A DNA stretch of 14,369 nucleotides from Planctomycetota bacterium (GCA_031082105.1 JAVHLO010000041.1:1-14369), one strand, 5' to 3'; positions 1 through 6,637 are shown, counted from the first letter of the stretch. Translations and numbers: made by a program. Notes: generated by a model from the sequence alone, not told the origin.

Positions 1-12
1 TGGTAGTTCAGA

Positions 13-54
13 TTTGGGATTTTGTTGGGATTTGGGATTTGGTTATTGGGATTT
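13..54. repeat. Degenerate GGGATTT tandem repeat
   Basis: Four copies of GGGATTT lie at 16-22, 27-33, 34-40 and 48-54, the middle two directly abutting, in a T- and G-rich stretch unlike the GC-rich surroundings. The four GGG runs are on one strand with gaps of 8, 4 and 11 bases, so a weak G-quadruplex is conceivable, though two gaps are longer than usual loops. The repeat sits just past the 3' end of the VWA gene. I infer it is an intergenic repeat element; no coding role is visible in bases 1-90. Confidence 0.55.
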
Positions 55-90
55 AGCCCTCTTCATGGTTGCGAAGTCACAGGTGCCAGC

Positions 91-858
91 TTAGTCTTCC
101 CTCTCCTTGAAACCGGATCTGGGACGCTCCAGTTCGAGCCGGATCGTCTTGAACGCATTGCGGAGGCTTGCGGCGTCGCCGGCGTCGACATACTCGCCGA
201 TCCCCCTGTATTCCTGGGCCTGCGCGGCGGTCAGCCGGAAGCCGATCATGTACGACCAGAAGATCATCGAATCGATATCCCTGGCCGTAGCGTTGATGTC
301 TCCGTTGCAGGTCTCGAGCCCGTCAGTCAGCGCGATGATGGTGCCGAGCTGGATGATGATCCGCCCCTCGGAGTCCTTGTGACGGTTCTTCAGCCGATAT
401 CTCTCCAGTTCTTCGGCCGCCATCTTCATCGATGCGGCGATCGGCGTGTGGCCGACGGATTTCGCGGCGTCGATCCTGGAGATCAGGAGCTGCCTGTGCG
501 CGTCGGTCAGCGGCGCCGGCGAGGATTCGAGCTTCGGGACCATGTCGTCGAAGATGATCAGGCCGACATGGAAATCGCTGCGCAGCTCGGCGAACAGCTC
601 GTGCGCGGCCTCCTTTGCGACCTGGAGCTTGGACCGCTGGATCTTCTTGCCGTTGACCCGCTCCTCGAGCATCTCGCCCATGCTGCCGGAGGTGTCGAGG
701 ACGATCATCACGTTGTGACGGTACGTGAACGAGTCGGCCTCGTCCTTCTCTTCGCCGGCGGGCTCGTCCGCCGGCTCCTGTGAAACCGCCTGCGAGACGA
801 TCAGGAGGGATAGAGAGGTCAACAACGCCGCAAGGATCAAGATCGTACGCAGTCTCAT
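91..858 (-). CDS. Secreted von Willebrand factor type A (VWA) domain protein
   Basis: This is a 255-residue exported protein. Residues 1-27 form a signal peptide: basic MRLR, then a hydrophobic stretch ending near SQAVSQ. A short acidic linker (28-45, many E and D) leads into one VWA domain at about 48-240. The metal-ion-dependent adhesion site is complete: D55, S57 and S59 in DTSGSM, T138 in GHTP, and D179 in ALTDG, so it should bind a divalent cation and a protein partner. There is no transmembrane anchor after the signal peptide and only one cysteine (C184). The start is supported by GGAGG six bases upstream of the ATG. It lies 118 bases downstream of the C39-like peptidase gene on the same strand and may share its transcript. 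The partner and pathway are unknown; VWA proteins of this layout occur in adhesion, in chaperone-like complexes and in uncharacterised periplasmic systems. The VWA call is firm, the function is not. Confidence 0.88.
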   Translation of the reverse strand: MRLRTILILAALLTSLSLLIVSQAVSQEPADEPAGEEKDEADSFTYRHNVMIVLDTSGSMGEMLEERVNGKKIQRSKLQVAKEAAHELFAELRSDFHVGLIIFDDMVPKLESSPAPLTDAHRQLLISRIDAAKSVGHTPIAASMKMAAEELERYRLKNRHKDSEGRIIIQLGTIIALTDGLETCNGDINATARDIDSMIFWSYMIGFRLTAAQAQEYRGIGEYVDAGDAASLRNAFKTIRLELERPRSGFKERED

Positions 859-892
859 GTGGTGCCTCCAGCAACGGGATGTATATCCACAG

Positions 893-922
893 ATTTCACG
901 GATTACACGAATTTCACGGATT
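893..922. repeat. Short intergenic direct repeat, period 18
   Basis: ATTTCACGGATT occurs at 893-904 and again at 911-922, separated by six bases. It fills part of the 118-base gap between the peptidase and VWA genes. It is A+T-richer than its surroundings and reads as a decayed tandem of a CACGGATT-like unit. I see no inverted symmetry and no operator evidence, so I regard it as an intergenic repeat element. Confidence 0.5.
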
Positions 923-976
923 CCACCGGTTCCTTCTTCGGCGGTTCATCGCGCCGTGCACGGCTCCAGGGCGTCT

Positions 977-1807
977 TCAGCGCCCTCGGCGGTCATCGAT
1001 CCAGATCGCGTACCCGCCCCATTCCCGCAGGAACACGGGCTTTGTCCAGCCGATGCGTCCCTTGATCGGGTCGTCCATAAGCAGTCCCCCATGGTACATC
1101 TGCTTTACCAGTACGACGTGTTCGATATACATGTTGTACTTGACGACGATCACGCACGGCATGGGCTTCCCCATGAGCTCGCTGTAGTCCAGCTTGCTGA
1201 GGAAGGGGACGAGGCCGGTCCCGTCCAGCTTGACCTTCAGGGCGCGCAGCATCCTGATCTCGGACGTGCCGCTGATATAGTCGGTCAACGCCAGCCCGGC
1301 CATCTCGTTTTCGGAGGCGCTGATCCCGTACGCCGCCAGCAACCCCACGAGTGACGCGGCGCCGCATGTGTCGTCCGTGGTCTGCATCACCACGCCGTCC
1401 GCGTCGATGAAATTGACGGTAGCAGCCTCGACGCCGTACAGTGTTGCCGCCCAGCGGGAGATCATGAAGACGCCGAGGATTATGGCAAGCCCCACGAGCC
1501 CGCGCGCGGCACGCGGGTTCTCTTGCCGACGTGACGCGAACACGAACACGAATGCGGCGGGCGGAACGATGCCGGTCGACTCCAGGAATGCAAGCGGTTC
1601 TACGCCGAATATCCTGGCCGCCAGGTCGATCCGGAAACGGCAAAGGACGTAGACGACAACAAGCGCACAACAGCCGACGGCAACGGCGACCGGGTACTTC
1701 CTGTCTTTCCTGTCGCCGAGACGCCGGCCGAAGAAGAGCGCCGCACAGAAGGCGGTCACCATGCCCCCGAAATACGCCCAAACCTCCATCGCATGTCCGC
1801 GGCGCAA
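977..1807 (-). CDS. Membrane-anchored C39-like cysteine peptidase
   Basis: The 276-residue protein has about four hydrophobic membrane segments in its first half (roughly 10-27, 40-57, 80-91 and 103-122), then a papain-fold C39-like domain from about 130. Visible catalytic residues are Q142 (oxyanion hole, five residues before the cysteine), C148 in DDTCGAAS, H230 in IEHVVLV and D246 before P247. This matches the double-glycine leader peptidase family, but there is no ABC transporter or ATPase domain, so it is a stand-alone membrane protease, probably facing the periplasm. Start choice: TTG at 1807 has GGAGAG ten bases upstream, overlapping the stop region of the amidase gene 18 bases away, which suggests translational coupling. 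An ATG at 1789 gives a protein six residues shorter but lacks a ribosome binding site. The downstream neighbour is a secreted VWA protein. The substrate is unknown; it may be a leader peptide or another secreted protein. Confidence 0.78.
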   Translation of the reverse strand: MRRGHAMEVWAYFGGMVTAFCAALFFGRRLGDRKDRKYPVAVAVGCCALVVVYVLCRFRIDLAARIFGVEPLAFLESTGIVPPAAFVFVFASRRQENPRAARGLVGLAIILGVFMISRWAATLYGVEAATVNFIDADGVVMQTTDDTCGAASLVGLLAAYGISASENEMAGLALTDYISGTSEIRMLRALKVKLDGTGLVPFLSKLDYSELMGKPMPCVIVVKYNMYIEHVVLVKQMYHGGLLMDDPIKGRIGWTKPVFLREWGGYAIWIDDRRGR

Positions 1808-1825
1808 CCCGCGCCGTCTCTCCGA

Positions 1826-2743
1826 TCAGGACTGGCGACCGCGGGCCTTGCACGATCTCCGTCGGGTCGCCTGGTCGGCGACCGTGATCCGTCCGTACAT
1901 CTCGGGCCGCCGATCGCGGAAGAACTGCCAGACCTTGCGGGTCTCCTCTATCTTATCGAGGTCCAGATCCTCGATGAGTATCTCCTCCTTGTTCCTGCTT
2001 GCGCACGCGATGATCCGTCCCCGGGGGTCGCAGAAGAAGCTCTGGCCGTAGAATTCGCCCGTGCGCCAGGGCGATTCCATCCCCACGCGGTTTATCGCGC
2101 CCACGTAGAAGCCGTTCGCGGCGGCGATCGCCGGCATCTCGAGAAACCAGAGATGCTCCGAAAGACCGGCCACGGTTGCTGACGGGTTGAACACAATCTC
2201 TGCTCCGCCGAGGCCGAGCTCGCGGCCGCCTTCGGGAAAATGTCGGTCGTAGCAGAGGTACACGCCTACCTGCGCGTACTGCGTTCGAAAGACCGGGAAC
2301 CCGAGGTCGCCGTGCCTGAAGTAGAACTTCTCCCAGAAGCCGGGATGGCAGTGCGGTAGATGGGTCTTCCGGTACTTGCCCAGGTATGAGCCGTCGGCGT
2401 CGATGACTGCGGCCGTATTGTAGTAGAGGCCGCGCATCGCCTTTTCGAGGACGGGTACGACGAGCGCCATGCGATACCTGCGGGCAAGCCTGCACATGCG
2501 CTCGATCGTCGGCCCGTCGGGGACGTGTTCGCCCGCCGCCAGCCAGCGGGCGTCCTGCTCGGCGGGGAAGTACGGCGAGAAGAACAGTTCCTGGAGGCAG
2601 ACGATATTCGCGCGTCGTCTTGCGGCCTCGCGAAGAAACCGCTCGTGCTTGGAAATCAGCCGCTTCTTCAACGCCAGCGGCGACGTCGACCACTGCGTGT
2701 CCGCGGAGGCCTGTACCAGGGCGCATCTGACTCGTTCCGGCAT
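1826..2743 (-). CDS. Carbon-nitrogen hydrolase, beta-ureidopropionase / N-carbamoylputrescine amidase type
   Basis: This 305-residue nitrilase-superfamily amidase has the full catalytic triad: E52 in LQELFF, K126 in YRKTHLP and C164 in YLCYDRHFPEG. The segments GFWEKFYF (135-142), AEIVFNPSAT (181-190) and the C-terminal VWQFFRDRRPEMYGR are typical of enzymes that cleave N-carbamoyl groups to an amine, CO2 and ammonia, especially beta-ureidopropionase of reductive pyrimidine breakdown and N-carbamoylputrescine amidase of polyamine synthesis. The ATG at 2743 is preferred because AGGAAAGAG lies just upstream; a longer frame starting at 2803 adds 20 unconserved residues. Cytidine deaminase is the upstream neighbour, which tips me toward the pyrimidine role, but no dihydropyrimidinase or dihydropyrimidine dehydrogenase gene is in the window and agmatine deiminase is also absent. 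The enzyme is cytoplasmic. The exact substrate is not settled. Confidence 0.86.
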   Translation of the reverse strand: MPERVRCALVQASADTQWSTSPLALKKRLISKHERFLREAARRRANIVCLQELFFSPYFPAEQDARWLAAGEHVPDGPTIERMCRLARRYRMALVVPVLEKAMRGLYYNTAAVIDADGSYLGKYRKTHLPHCHPGFWEKFYFRHGDLGFPVFRTQYAQVGVYLCYDRHFPEGGRELGLGGAEIVFNPSATVAGLSEHLWFLEMPAIAAANGFYVGAINRVGMESPWRTGEFYGQSFFCDPRGRIIACASRNKEEILIEDLDLDKIEETRKVWQFFRDRRPEMYGRITVADQATRRRSCKARGRQS

Positions 2744-2809
2744 CGTTCTCTTTCCTGCAGGTTCCGAATTAGGCAACAAAACCCCGTTGCCGCTGTCGGA
2801 CATTTGTCC

Positions 2810-2890
2810 GCCACAGAGGCACGGATGGACGGAGAAATCTTCAGAATGTCGGCCTCAATTCCATTCTCTGTGCCTCGGTGTCTCTATGGC
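2810..2890. repeat. Imperfect 27-bp inverted repeat between cdd and the amidase gene
   Basis: The arm at 2810-2836 (begins GCCACAGAGGCACGG) is an imperfect reverse complement of 2864-2890 (contains TTCTCTGTGCCTCGGTG). By eye about 21 of 27 positions pair, around a 27-base spacer. The copy is decayed, as expected of an old palindromic element. In RNA it would form a long hairpin in the cdd-amidase transcript. It lacks a T-tract, so I do not call it a terminator. Transposase-less mobile repeats and REP-type elements have this shape. Confidence 0.65.
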
Positions 2891-2910
2891 CATTTGGGGA
2901 CCGCGCACAT

Positions 2911-3336
2911 TCACAATTTGGCCCTGCTCCGCAGCGAGAAAGCGAGCGGCAGCAGCCTGTTCAGCGTGACGACCTTGCGCTTTCCCGCGCGATTCACCAT
3001 GATGACGCGCATGTCCGGCGCGAACTCGGCAAGCACCTGGCGGCACGCGCCGCAAGGCGCGGCAAAGTCGTTGCCGCCTGATGCGATGGCGATCGCCTCG
3101 AATTCGCGCCTGCCGGCGGCCACCGCGTTCCCCACGGCAACGCGCTCCGCGCAGATCGTCAGGCCATAGGAGGCGTTTTCGCAGTTGCAGCCGGTGAAGA
3201 CCTCGCCCGCGGCAGTACGGAGCGCCGCGCCGACGTGAAAACCGGAGTACGGCGCGTACGCGTTGTGCATCACGCGGATCGCCTCGGCGGCGAGCCGGCG
3301 GTCTCTGGTCCCTGTAACGGCGGAAGATGAACTCAC
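2911..3336 (-). CDS. cdd: Cytidine deaminase
   Basis: This 141-residue protein is a homotetrameric-type cytidine deaminase, converting cytidine and deoxycytidine to uridine and deoxyuridine in pyrimidine salvage. The active site is complete: YAPYSGFHVGAAL (28-39), GCNCENASYG (49-58), zinc ligand C62 and catalytic E64 in CAER, and zinc ligands C95 and C98 in PCGACRQV. The end, LLPLAFS, also matches the family. Length is close to the usual 130-140 residues. The start is a GTG at 3336. Its ribosome binding site is not strong: GAGG lies some distance upstream and GAGAGA directly abuts the GTG. The start is therefore the least certain part. The gene lies 54 bases after rimO on the same strand, and the carbamoyl amidase follows after a 167-base gap with an inverted repeat. 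Confidence 0.95.
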   Translation of the reverse strand: MSSSSAVTGTRDRRLAAEAIRVMHNAYAPYSGFHVGAALRTAAGEVFTGCNCENASYGLTICAERVAVGNAVAAGRREFEAIAIASGGNDFAAPCGACRQVLAEFAPDMRVIMVNRAGKRKVVTLNRLLPLAFSLRSRAKL

Positions 3337-3390
3337 TCTCTCATCACCTCACGGCACGGGACATGACCCTACAACAAATCGCGTCAGAAA

Positions 3391-4881
3391 TCAAGTCTTC
3401 ATGGCGACGCCGTGCAAGTCGTACTCGGTCGCCGCGGTGACGCGGACCCGGACGACGTCGCCCGGCGCGAGGTTGCGCCCTTCGATGGTGATCGTGCCGT
3501 CAACCTCCGGCGCGTCCGCCTGGGTCCGGCCGACGAACCAGTCCGTGTCATTCCGACCGTCCGGCGCGCGCGGCGCTTTGCCGGGGCGGCGGCGACCGCT
3601 GCAAGAGACCGGCGTCGGCGCGCTGCGGTCGCCGATCGACGGCCTGCCCGCGCCGGACGGCCCGGACCGTTTGACGGAGTCCACAATTGCCTGGACGTCG
3701 CTGCCGACGAGCCGCTGGTGATAATCGAACGAATTCTCCCGCTGGAGCGCCATAACGAGATCCAGCCTGTGCCTCGTCTCGCGGGCGCTGATCCTGCCCG
3801 GCATCCGGGCGGCGGCCGTGCCCACCTCCCGCGAATACTCGAAGGCCCCGAGCCGCTCAAACCGCGCCCGCTCGATGAACGCCAGAAGCTCATCGAAATC
3901 CTTCGCGGTCTCGCCCGGAAAGCCGACGATGACGGAGGTCCTCAGCGCGATCCCGGGGATGCGGTCACGGAGTCGGTCGACCATGTTCTTCAGGTCTCGC
4001 GCCGTCGTGCGCCTGCGCATGAGACGCAGGACACGGTCAGAGGCGTGCTGGACCGGCATGTCGAGGTAGCGTACGACCTTGGCGGTGTCGGCGATGGCAC
4101 TGATGAGCTCCGCGGAGATGTGTGCCGGGTGCGCGTAGAGGAGCCGTATCCAACGCAACCTGCCGAGGCCCGCCATGGATTCGAGGAGCCGATGTGTCTG
4201 CGATGCGCCGCCAGTGTCCATGCCGTACGCCGCAGTGTCCTGGGCGATGAGGATGAGCTCACGGGCGCCGTCATGTACCAGTTCCCGCGCCTCCCTCAGT
4301 ACGGCGTTCGCGGGCCTGCTGCGGTGGGGGCCGCGGATCGACGGCACGACGCAGTAGCTGCACCTGTTGTCGCACCCCTCGGATATCCGCAGATAGGCGA
4401 CGTGAGCGCAAGTGAGCCTGAGACGGCCCGAATCGTCGGGCGGACCAACCGTCACGGCGGCGGCGGTCGCCAGCCGGGAGGGCGAACCTGCCGCGCAAAC
4501 GGCGGCGATGTCGTCGCGGTGTGCCAGGGGAACGACCGCGTCGACCCCCGGAAAGCGCGACAAAAGCCCGATGCCGTGTTTCTGCGCCATGCAGCCGGCG
4601 ACGATGACCTTCTTCAGGCGTCCTGCTCGCTTGAGCTGCAAAGCCGCCTTGATGGCGTTCGAACTCTCGCGTGTTGCGGGGCGGATGAAGCAGCAAGTAT
4701 TAACAATGAGCACATCGGCTTCCCTCGGGTCTTCGCAGACGGAGGCGCCGGAAGACGCCACGCGTCCGAGCATGACCTCCGCATCCACGAGGTTCTTGTA
4801 GCAGCCGAGGTTGAAGAGGCAGACCCGCGGAGCTTGCGCATCGCGCCTTGGATGTCCGATCGAATGTCCTTTTCCGCTCAT
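3391..4881 (-). CDS. rimO: Ribosomal protein S12 methylthiotransferase RimO
   Basis: This radical SAM methylthiotransferase adds a methylthio group to a conserved aspartate of ribosomal protein S12. With the ATG at 4881 the product is 496 residues. The N-terminal domain carries C27 (NLGCYKN), C63 (NTCCF) and C97 (AGCMAQ) for the auxiliary cluster. The radical SAM cluster cysteines are C170, C174 and C177 in SEGCDNRCSYC, followed by the RimO-like SIRGPHRSR. The C-terminal TRAM domain ends with GRTQADAPEVDG (451-462), which separates RimO from MiaB. The protein is longer than the usual 430-450 residues because of a basic, Pro/Gly/Arg-rich insertion at about 404-446 inside TRAM. An upstream in-frame ATG at 4965 adds 28 unconserved residues; neither start has a strong ribosome binding site. 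The gene leads a minus-strand group with cdd 54 bases behind. Confidence 0.93.
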   Translation of the reverse strand: MSGKGHSIGHPRRDAQAPRVCLFNLGCYKNLVDAEVMLGRVASSGASVCEDPREADVLIVNTCCFIRPATRESSNAIKAALQLKRAGRLKKVIVAGCMAQKHGIGLLSRFPGVDAVVPLAHRDDIAAVCAAGSPSRLATAAAVTVGPPDDSGRLRLTCAHVAYLRISEGCDNRCSYCVVPSIRGPHRSRPANAVLREARELVHDGARELILIAQDTAAYGMDTGGASQTHRLLESMAGLGRLRWIRLLYAHPAHISAELISAIADTAKVVRYLDMPVQHASDRVLRLMRRRTTARDLKNMVDRLRDRIPGIALRTSVIVGFPGETAKDFDELLAFIERARFERLGAFEYSREVGTAAARMPGRISARETRHRLDLVMALQRENSFDYHQRLVGSDVQAIVDSVKRSGPSGAGRPSIGDRSAPTPVSCSGRRRPGKAPRAPDGRNDTDWFVGRTQADAPEVDGTITIEGRNLAPGDVVRVRVTAATEYDLHGVAMKT

Positions 4882-5260
4882 GCCGCTATTGTAGCTGATG
4901 CCGTCGCGGAATGCCAGAAAATGCGCGCGTTGGATTTGTTCCGGATACTGTGGACTCTGGATCACAGCACAGTTCCCGCCAACCCCGGGATTGTCAACAA
5001 CGACGCAAAACCACGGATCCTGTTTGAACTACAGAAGACGCTGAAGACGGAGGGAGCATCTCTGGTTCGACATTTCGGCGGTAGAGTGCGGCCAGCCCGA
5101 AGCATTCGTGTATCATGGAAAAAGGCCGACAGTCTGTCATTTCCACGCTTCTTCATGAATAGGTCCGGCCAGGACAAGCCCAGTCACGTTCTGACGCTCC
5201 TGTGGCATGGCGCGATCAGCGGCGATGGTGCCGGTCGCGCGGGTGGGAAGCTGCAGGCGG
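4882..5260. other. Gene-free stretch upstream of rimO and the pilin control region
   Basis: I see no convincing gene here. Short open frames exist on both strands, but none has family-like sequence or a ribosome binding site. The promoter of rimO must lie in this stretch or close by, yet I cannot pick a convincing -35/-10 pair. A small period-9 repeat, GAAGACG at 5034-5040 and 5043-5049, is the only structure noted. Confidence 0.5.
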
Positions 5261-5266
5261 ACGGAG

Positions 5267-5386
5267 TGACCATTGCCGTCGACTCTTGCCGAAATTCGTC
5301 ATCGGTCACTCGTGAAAGTGACAAAATTCGTCAGTTTGTGGCGGTGTCACAAATATCGGACGAAAGGAGTGGCATAGCAACGGTCA
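5267..5386 (+). promoter_or_regulatory. Cluster of GTCA/TGAC half-sites, candidate enhancer-binding region for the pilin promoter
   Basis: Seven GTCA or TGAC tetramers lie at 5267-5270, 5298-5301, 5305-5308, 5319-5322, 5330-5333, 5346-5349 and 5383-5386. They are embedded in larger symmetry: AAATTCGTCA is repeated at 5292-5301 and 5324-5333, exactly 32 bases (about three helical turns) apart; GTGACA at 5318-5323 faces TGTCAC at 5345-5350; and TTTGTG at 5335-5340 faces CACAAA at 5348-5353. The cluster starts about 40 and ends about 155 bases upstream of the sigma-54 core, the usual place for an enhancer-binding protein. PilR-type regulators are known to bind TGTC-containing sites upstream of pilA. 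That PilR binds here is inference. Confidence 0.5.
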
Positions 5387-5422
5387 CAGCAAGGAGTTGT
5401 GAGGACTGCATGCAGTGTGAAC

Positions 5423-5437
5423 TGGCATGGTTATTGC
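5423..5437 (+). promoter_or_regulatory. Sigma-54 (RpoN) -24/-12 promoter of the pilin locus
   Basis: TGGCATGGTTATTGC matches the sigma-54 core pattern TGGCA-N-N5-TTGC. The invariant GG (5424-5425) and GC (5436-5437) are separated by exactly ten bases. Transcription should begin near 5449, giving a leader of about 220 bases before the first pilin ATG at 5673. Sigma-54 control of the major pilin by PilS/PilR is well established in several proteobacteria. Fit is very good except for G rather than A or T just after the GC. Confidence 0.72.
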
Positions 5438-5448
5438 GTATCATGATG

Positions 5449-5672
5449 TGAAGTAGTGGTCGGAAGGCAGGCGAATGGGCGGATTCGTAGTAAGATGGGT
5501 TGAAGTGTTCTTTTGTTCTGAGGATGTTCGGAAGGGGGTGATTGAGGGGTAGTCTCGAGAGTGGCAACAGGACCTGCGGGGATTCGATTGTCGTTGTTTT
5601 TTCTACCTGCGCAGGACTGGACGGTGTTGAGTTTGTTCCGGCTTGAGGCCGGGACGCATTTGGAGACCAGAG
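5449..5672 (+). other. Long 5' leader of the first pilin gene
   Basis: If the sigma-54 promoter is used, this is an untranslated leader of roughly 220 bases. It contains a run of six T at about 5595-5600, the palindrome CCTGCGCAGG near 5608, and a small hairpin CCGGC-ttgag-GCCGG at about 5638-5652 just ahead of the ribosome binding site GGAG. I looked for a cyclic di-GMP riboswitch, known upstream of some pilin genes, and could not find its conserved core. No known RNA family is recognised. Confidence 0.4.
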
Positions 5673-6437
5673 ATGAAGAAGAACAGCGGTTTTACGTTGA
5701 TTGAACTGATGATCGTCGTTGCGATCATCGCGATCATTGCGGCCATCGCGATTCCCGCCATTCTCAGGGCGAGAATCAGTGGTAACGAAACTTCGGCGGT
5801 CGGCACACTGCGTACGATGGTGACGCAGGAGAACCTGTGGCACAAGCAGGACCCGGACGGCAACGGGACGAACGACTACTGGGCGGTTGACGTCGCCGGT
5901 ATGTATCGCACGATCAGGCAGCCGGCAGGCACAGAAGCGCAGATGGTCGACATCGCGGTTGCCCGGTCCGACTGGTCGCCGGATGGAAACGGCGATGGCA
6001 CGGCCGGCGCGGCCGAGTTCCCGCTGATTGCGGTGGCTTTTGTCGCCGACGCGCAGGAGCCCGGTTTGGGCGCAATGGCGCAGGTAGCACCGATTCCGAA
6101 GGCCGGCTACTACACGGCCGCCTTCGTGACGGACGCGGCAGCCACGGCCTACGCGGTCGACATGGACGGCGCAGGTCAGGCCTACGAGAACACCAGCAGA
6201 TTTGCGTACATGGCGTTCCCGGACACGTATGACGGCACGGGCATGAATGCGTTCATCGTCGAGGCAGCGGGCGTGATCTGGCGCATCGATGCCGCGACGG
6301 GCGCCTTCAACCTGGCGACCGGCCCGGTCGATGACGGCGCCGGCGCCGCAGCGGTTCCCGGCAACGGCGCGGTTCCGCCGATCAATGCGTGGCCGGCTGC
6401 CAACCCGGCTACGGCAGGATACGCTCAGGCCGAATAG
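5673..6437 (+). CDS. pilA: Type IV pilin (major pilin-like), first tandem copy
   Basis: This 254-residue prepilin has a short basic leader MKKNSG, a prepilin peptidase site G6/F7, and the conserved helix FTLIELMIVVAII with the essential glutamate at mature position 5. The hydrophobic helix runs to about residue 30, followed by NETSAVGTLRTM and a large globular domain. Two acidic Asn/Gly-rich loops, DPDGNGTND (60-68) and DWSPDGNGDG (100-109), resemble calcium-binding loops. There are no cysteines, so no disulfide-bonded C-terminal loop. The ATG at 5673 is chosen because GGAG precedes it by seven bases and because the leader is standard; an in-frame ATG at 5643 would give an odd ten-residue extension. 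At 254 residues it is longer than classic 150-residue pilins. It is preceded by a sigma-54 promoter and followed by a second pilin. It could be the major fibre subunit; which copy is major is unknown. Confidence 0.92.
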   Translation: MKKNSGFTLIELMIVVAIIAIIAAIAIPAILRARISGNETSAVGTLRTMVTQENLWHKQDPDGNGTNDYWAVDVAGMYRTIRQPAGTEAQMVDIAVARSDWSPDGNGDGTAGAAEFPLIAVAFVADAQEPGLGAMAQVAPIPKAGYYTAAFVTDAAATAYAVDMDGAGQAYENTSRFAYMAFPDTYDGTGMNAFIVEAAGVIWRIDAATGAFNLATGPVDDGAGAAAVPGNGAVPPINAWPAANPATAGYAQAE

Positions 6438-6455
6438 AAAACTCTCTGCTCCCTA

Positions 6456-6485
6456 GGGGCTGCCCCGTTACGGCGGGGCAGCCCC
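6456..6485 (+). terminator. Strong GC hairpin between the two pilin genes
   Basis: GGGGCTGCCCCG at 6456-6467 pairs perfectly with CGGGGCAGCCCC at 6474-6485 around a six-base loop (6468-6473). The twelve-bp stem lies 18 bases after the first pilin stop. The bases that follow (CTTGCGGGG) contain no T-tract, so a classical intrinsic terminator is doubtful. It could instead be a partial terminator or a 3' mRNA stabiliser that makes the first pilin more abundant than the second. Confidence 0.6.
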
Positions 6486-6631
6486 CTTGCGGGGCTCTCC
6501 CTCTCAAAGCAATCCGTATTCAGGAGTTTTCCACCATCGCCTGCGGGAGAGGCGCATCCTTCCGTTTTGAAGATCGCGGCGCAGGAGCCGCGTTCATGTC
6601 TCGGAAACAGGATTCCAGGGGTGCGGACGGC

Positions 6632-6637
6632 AGGAAG
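6632..6637 (+). promoter_or_regulatory. Ribosome binding site that sets the second pilin start
   Basis: AGGAAG lies seven bases before the ATG at 6645 and supports that codon as the start, giving an 18-residue leader. A competing arrangement is GAGG at about 6673-6676 upstream of an ATC codon at 6684-6686, which would give a leader of normal length (IRKQG) but needs a very rare initiation codon. Confidence 0.45.

Noticed and set aside
2744..2803. A 20-residue N-terminal extension of the amidase
   Set aside because: The ATG at 2743 has AGGAAAGAG directly upstream, and the extension has no family-like sequence.
4962..5177. A 71-codon minus-strand frame upstream of rimO
   Set aside because: No family resemblance, no clear ribosome binding site, and its end overlaps only the unconserved N-terminal extension of rimO.
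3412..5451. A 679-codon open frame antisense to rimO
   Set aside because: It runs opposite a well-supported rimO, has low-complexity Arg/Asp/Ala-rich composition and no recognisable domain. Long antisense frames are expected in GC-rich coding DNA. Its 3' part also crosses the pilin control region.
5449..5672. Cyclic di-GMP riboswitch in the pilin leader
   Set aside because: The conserved core expected of that riboswitch class was not found; only small hairpins are visible.
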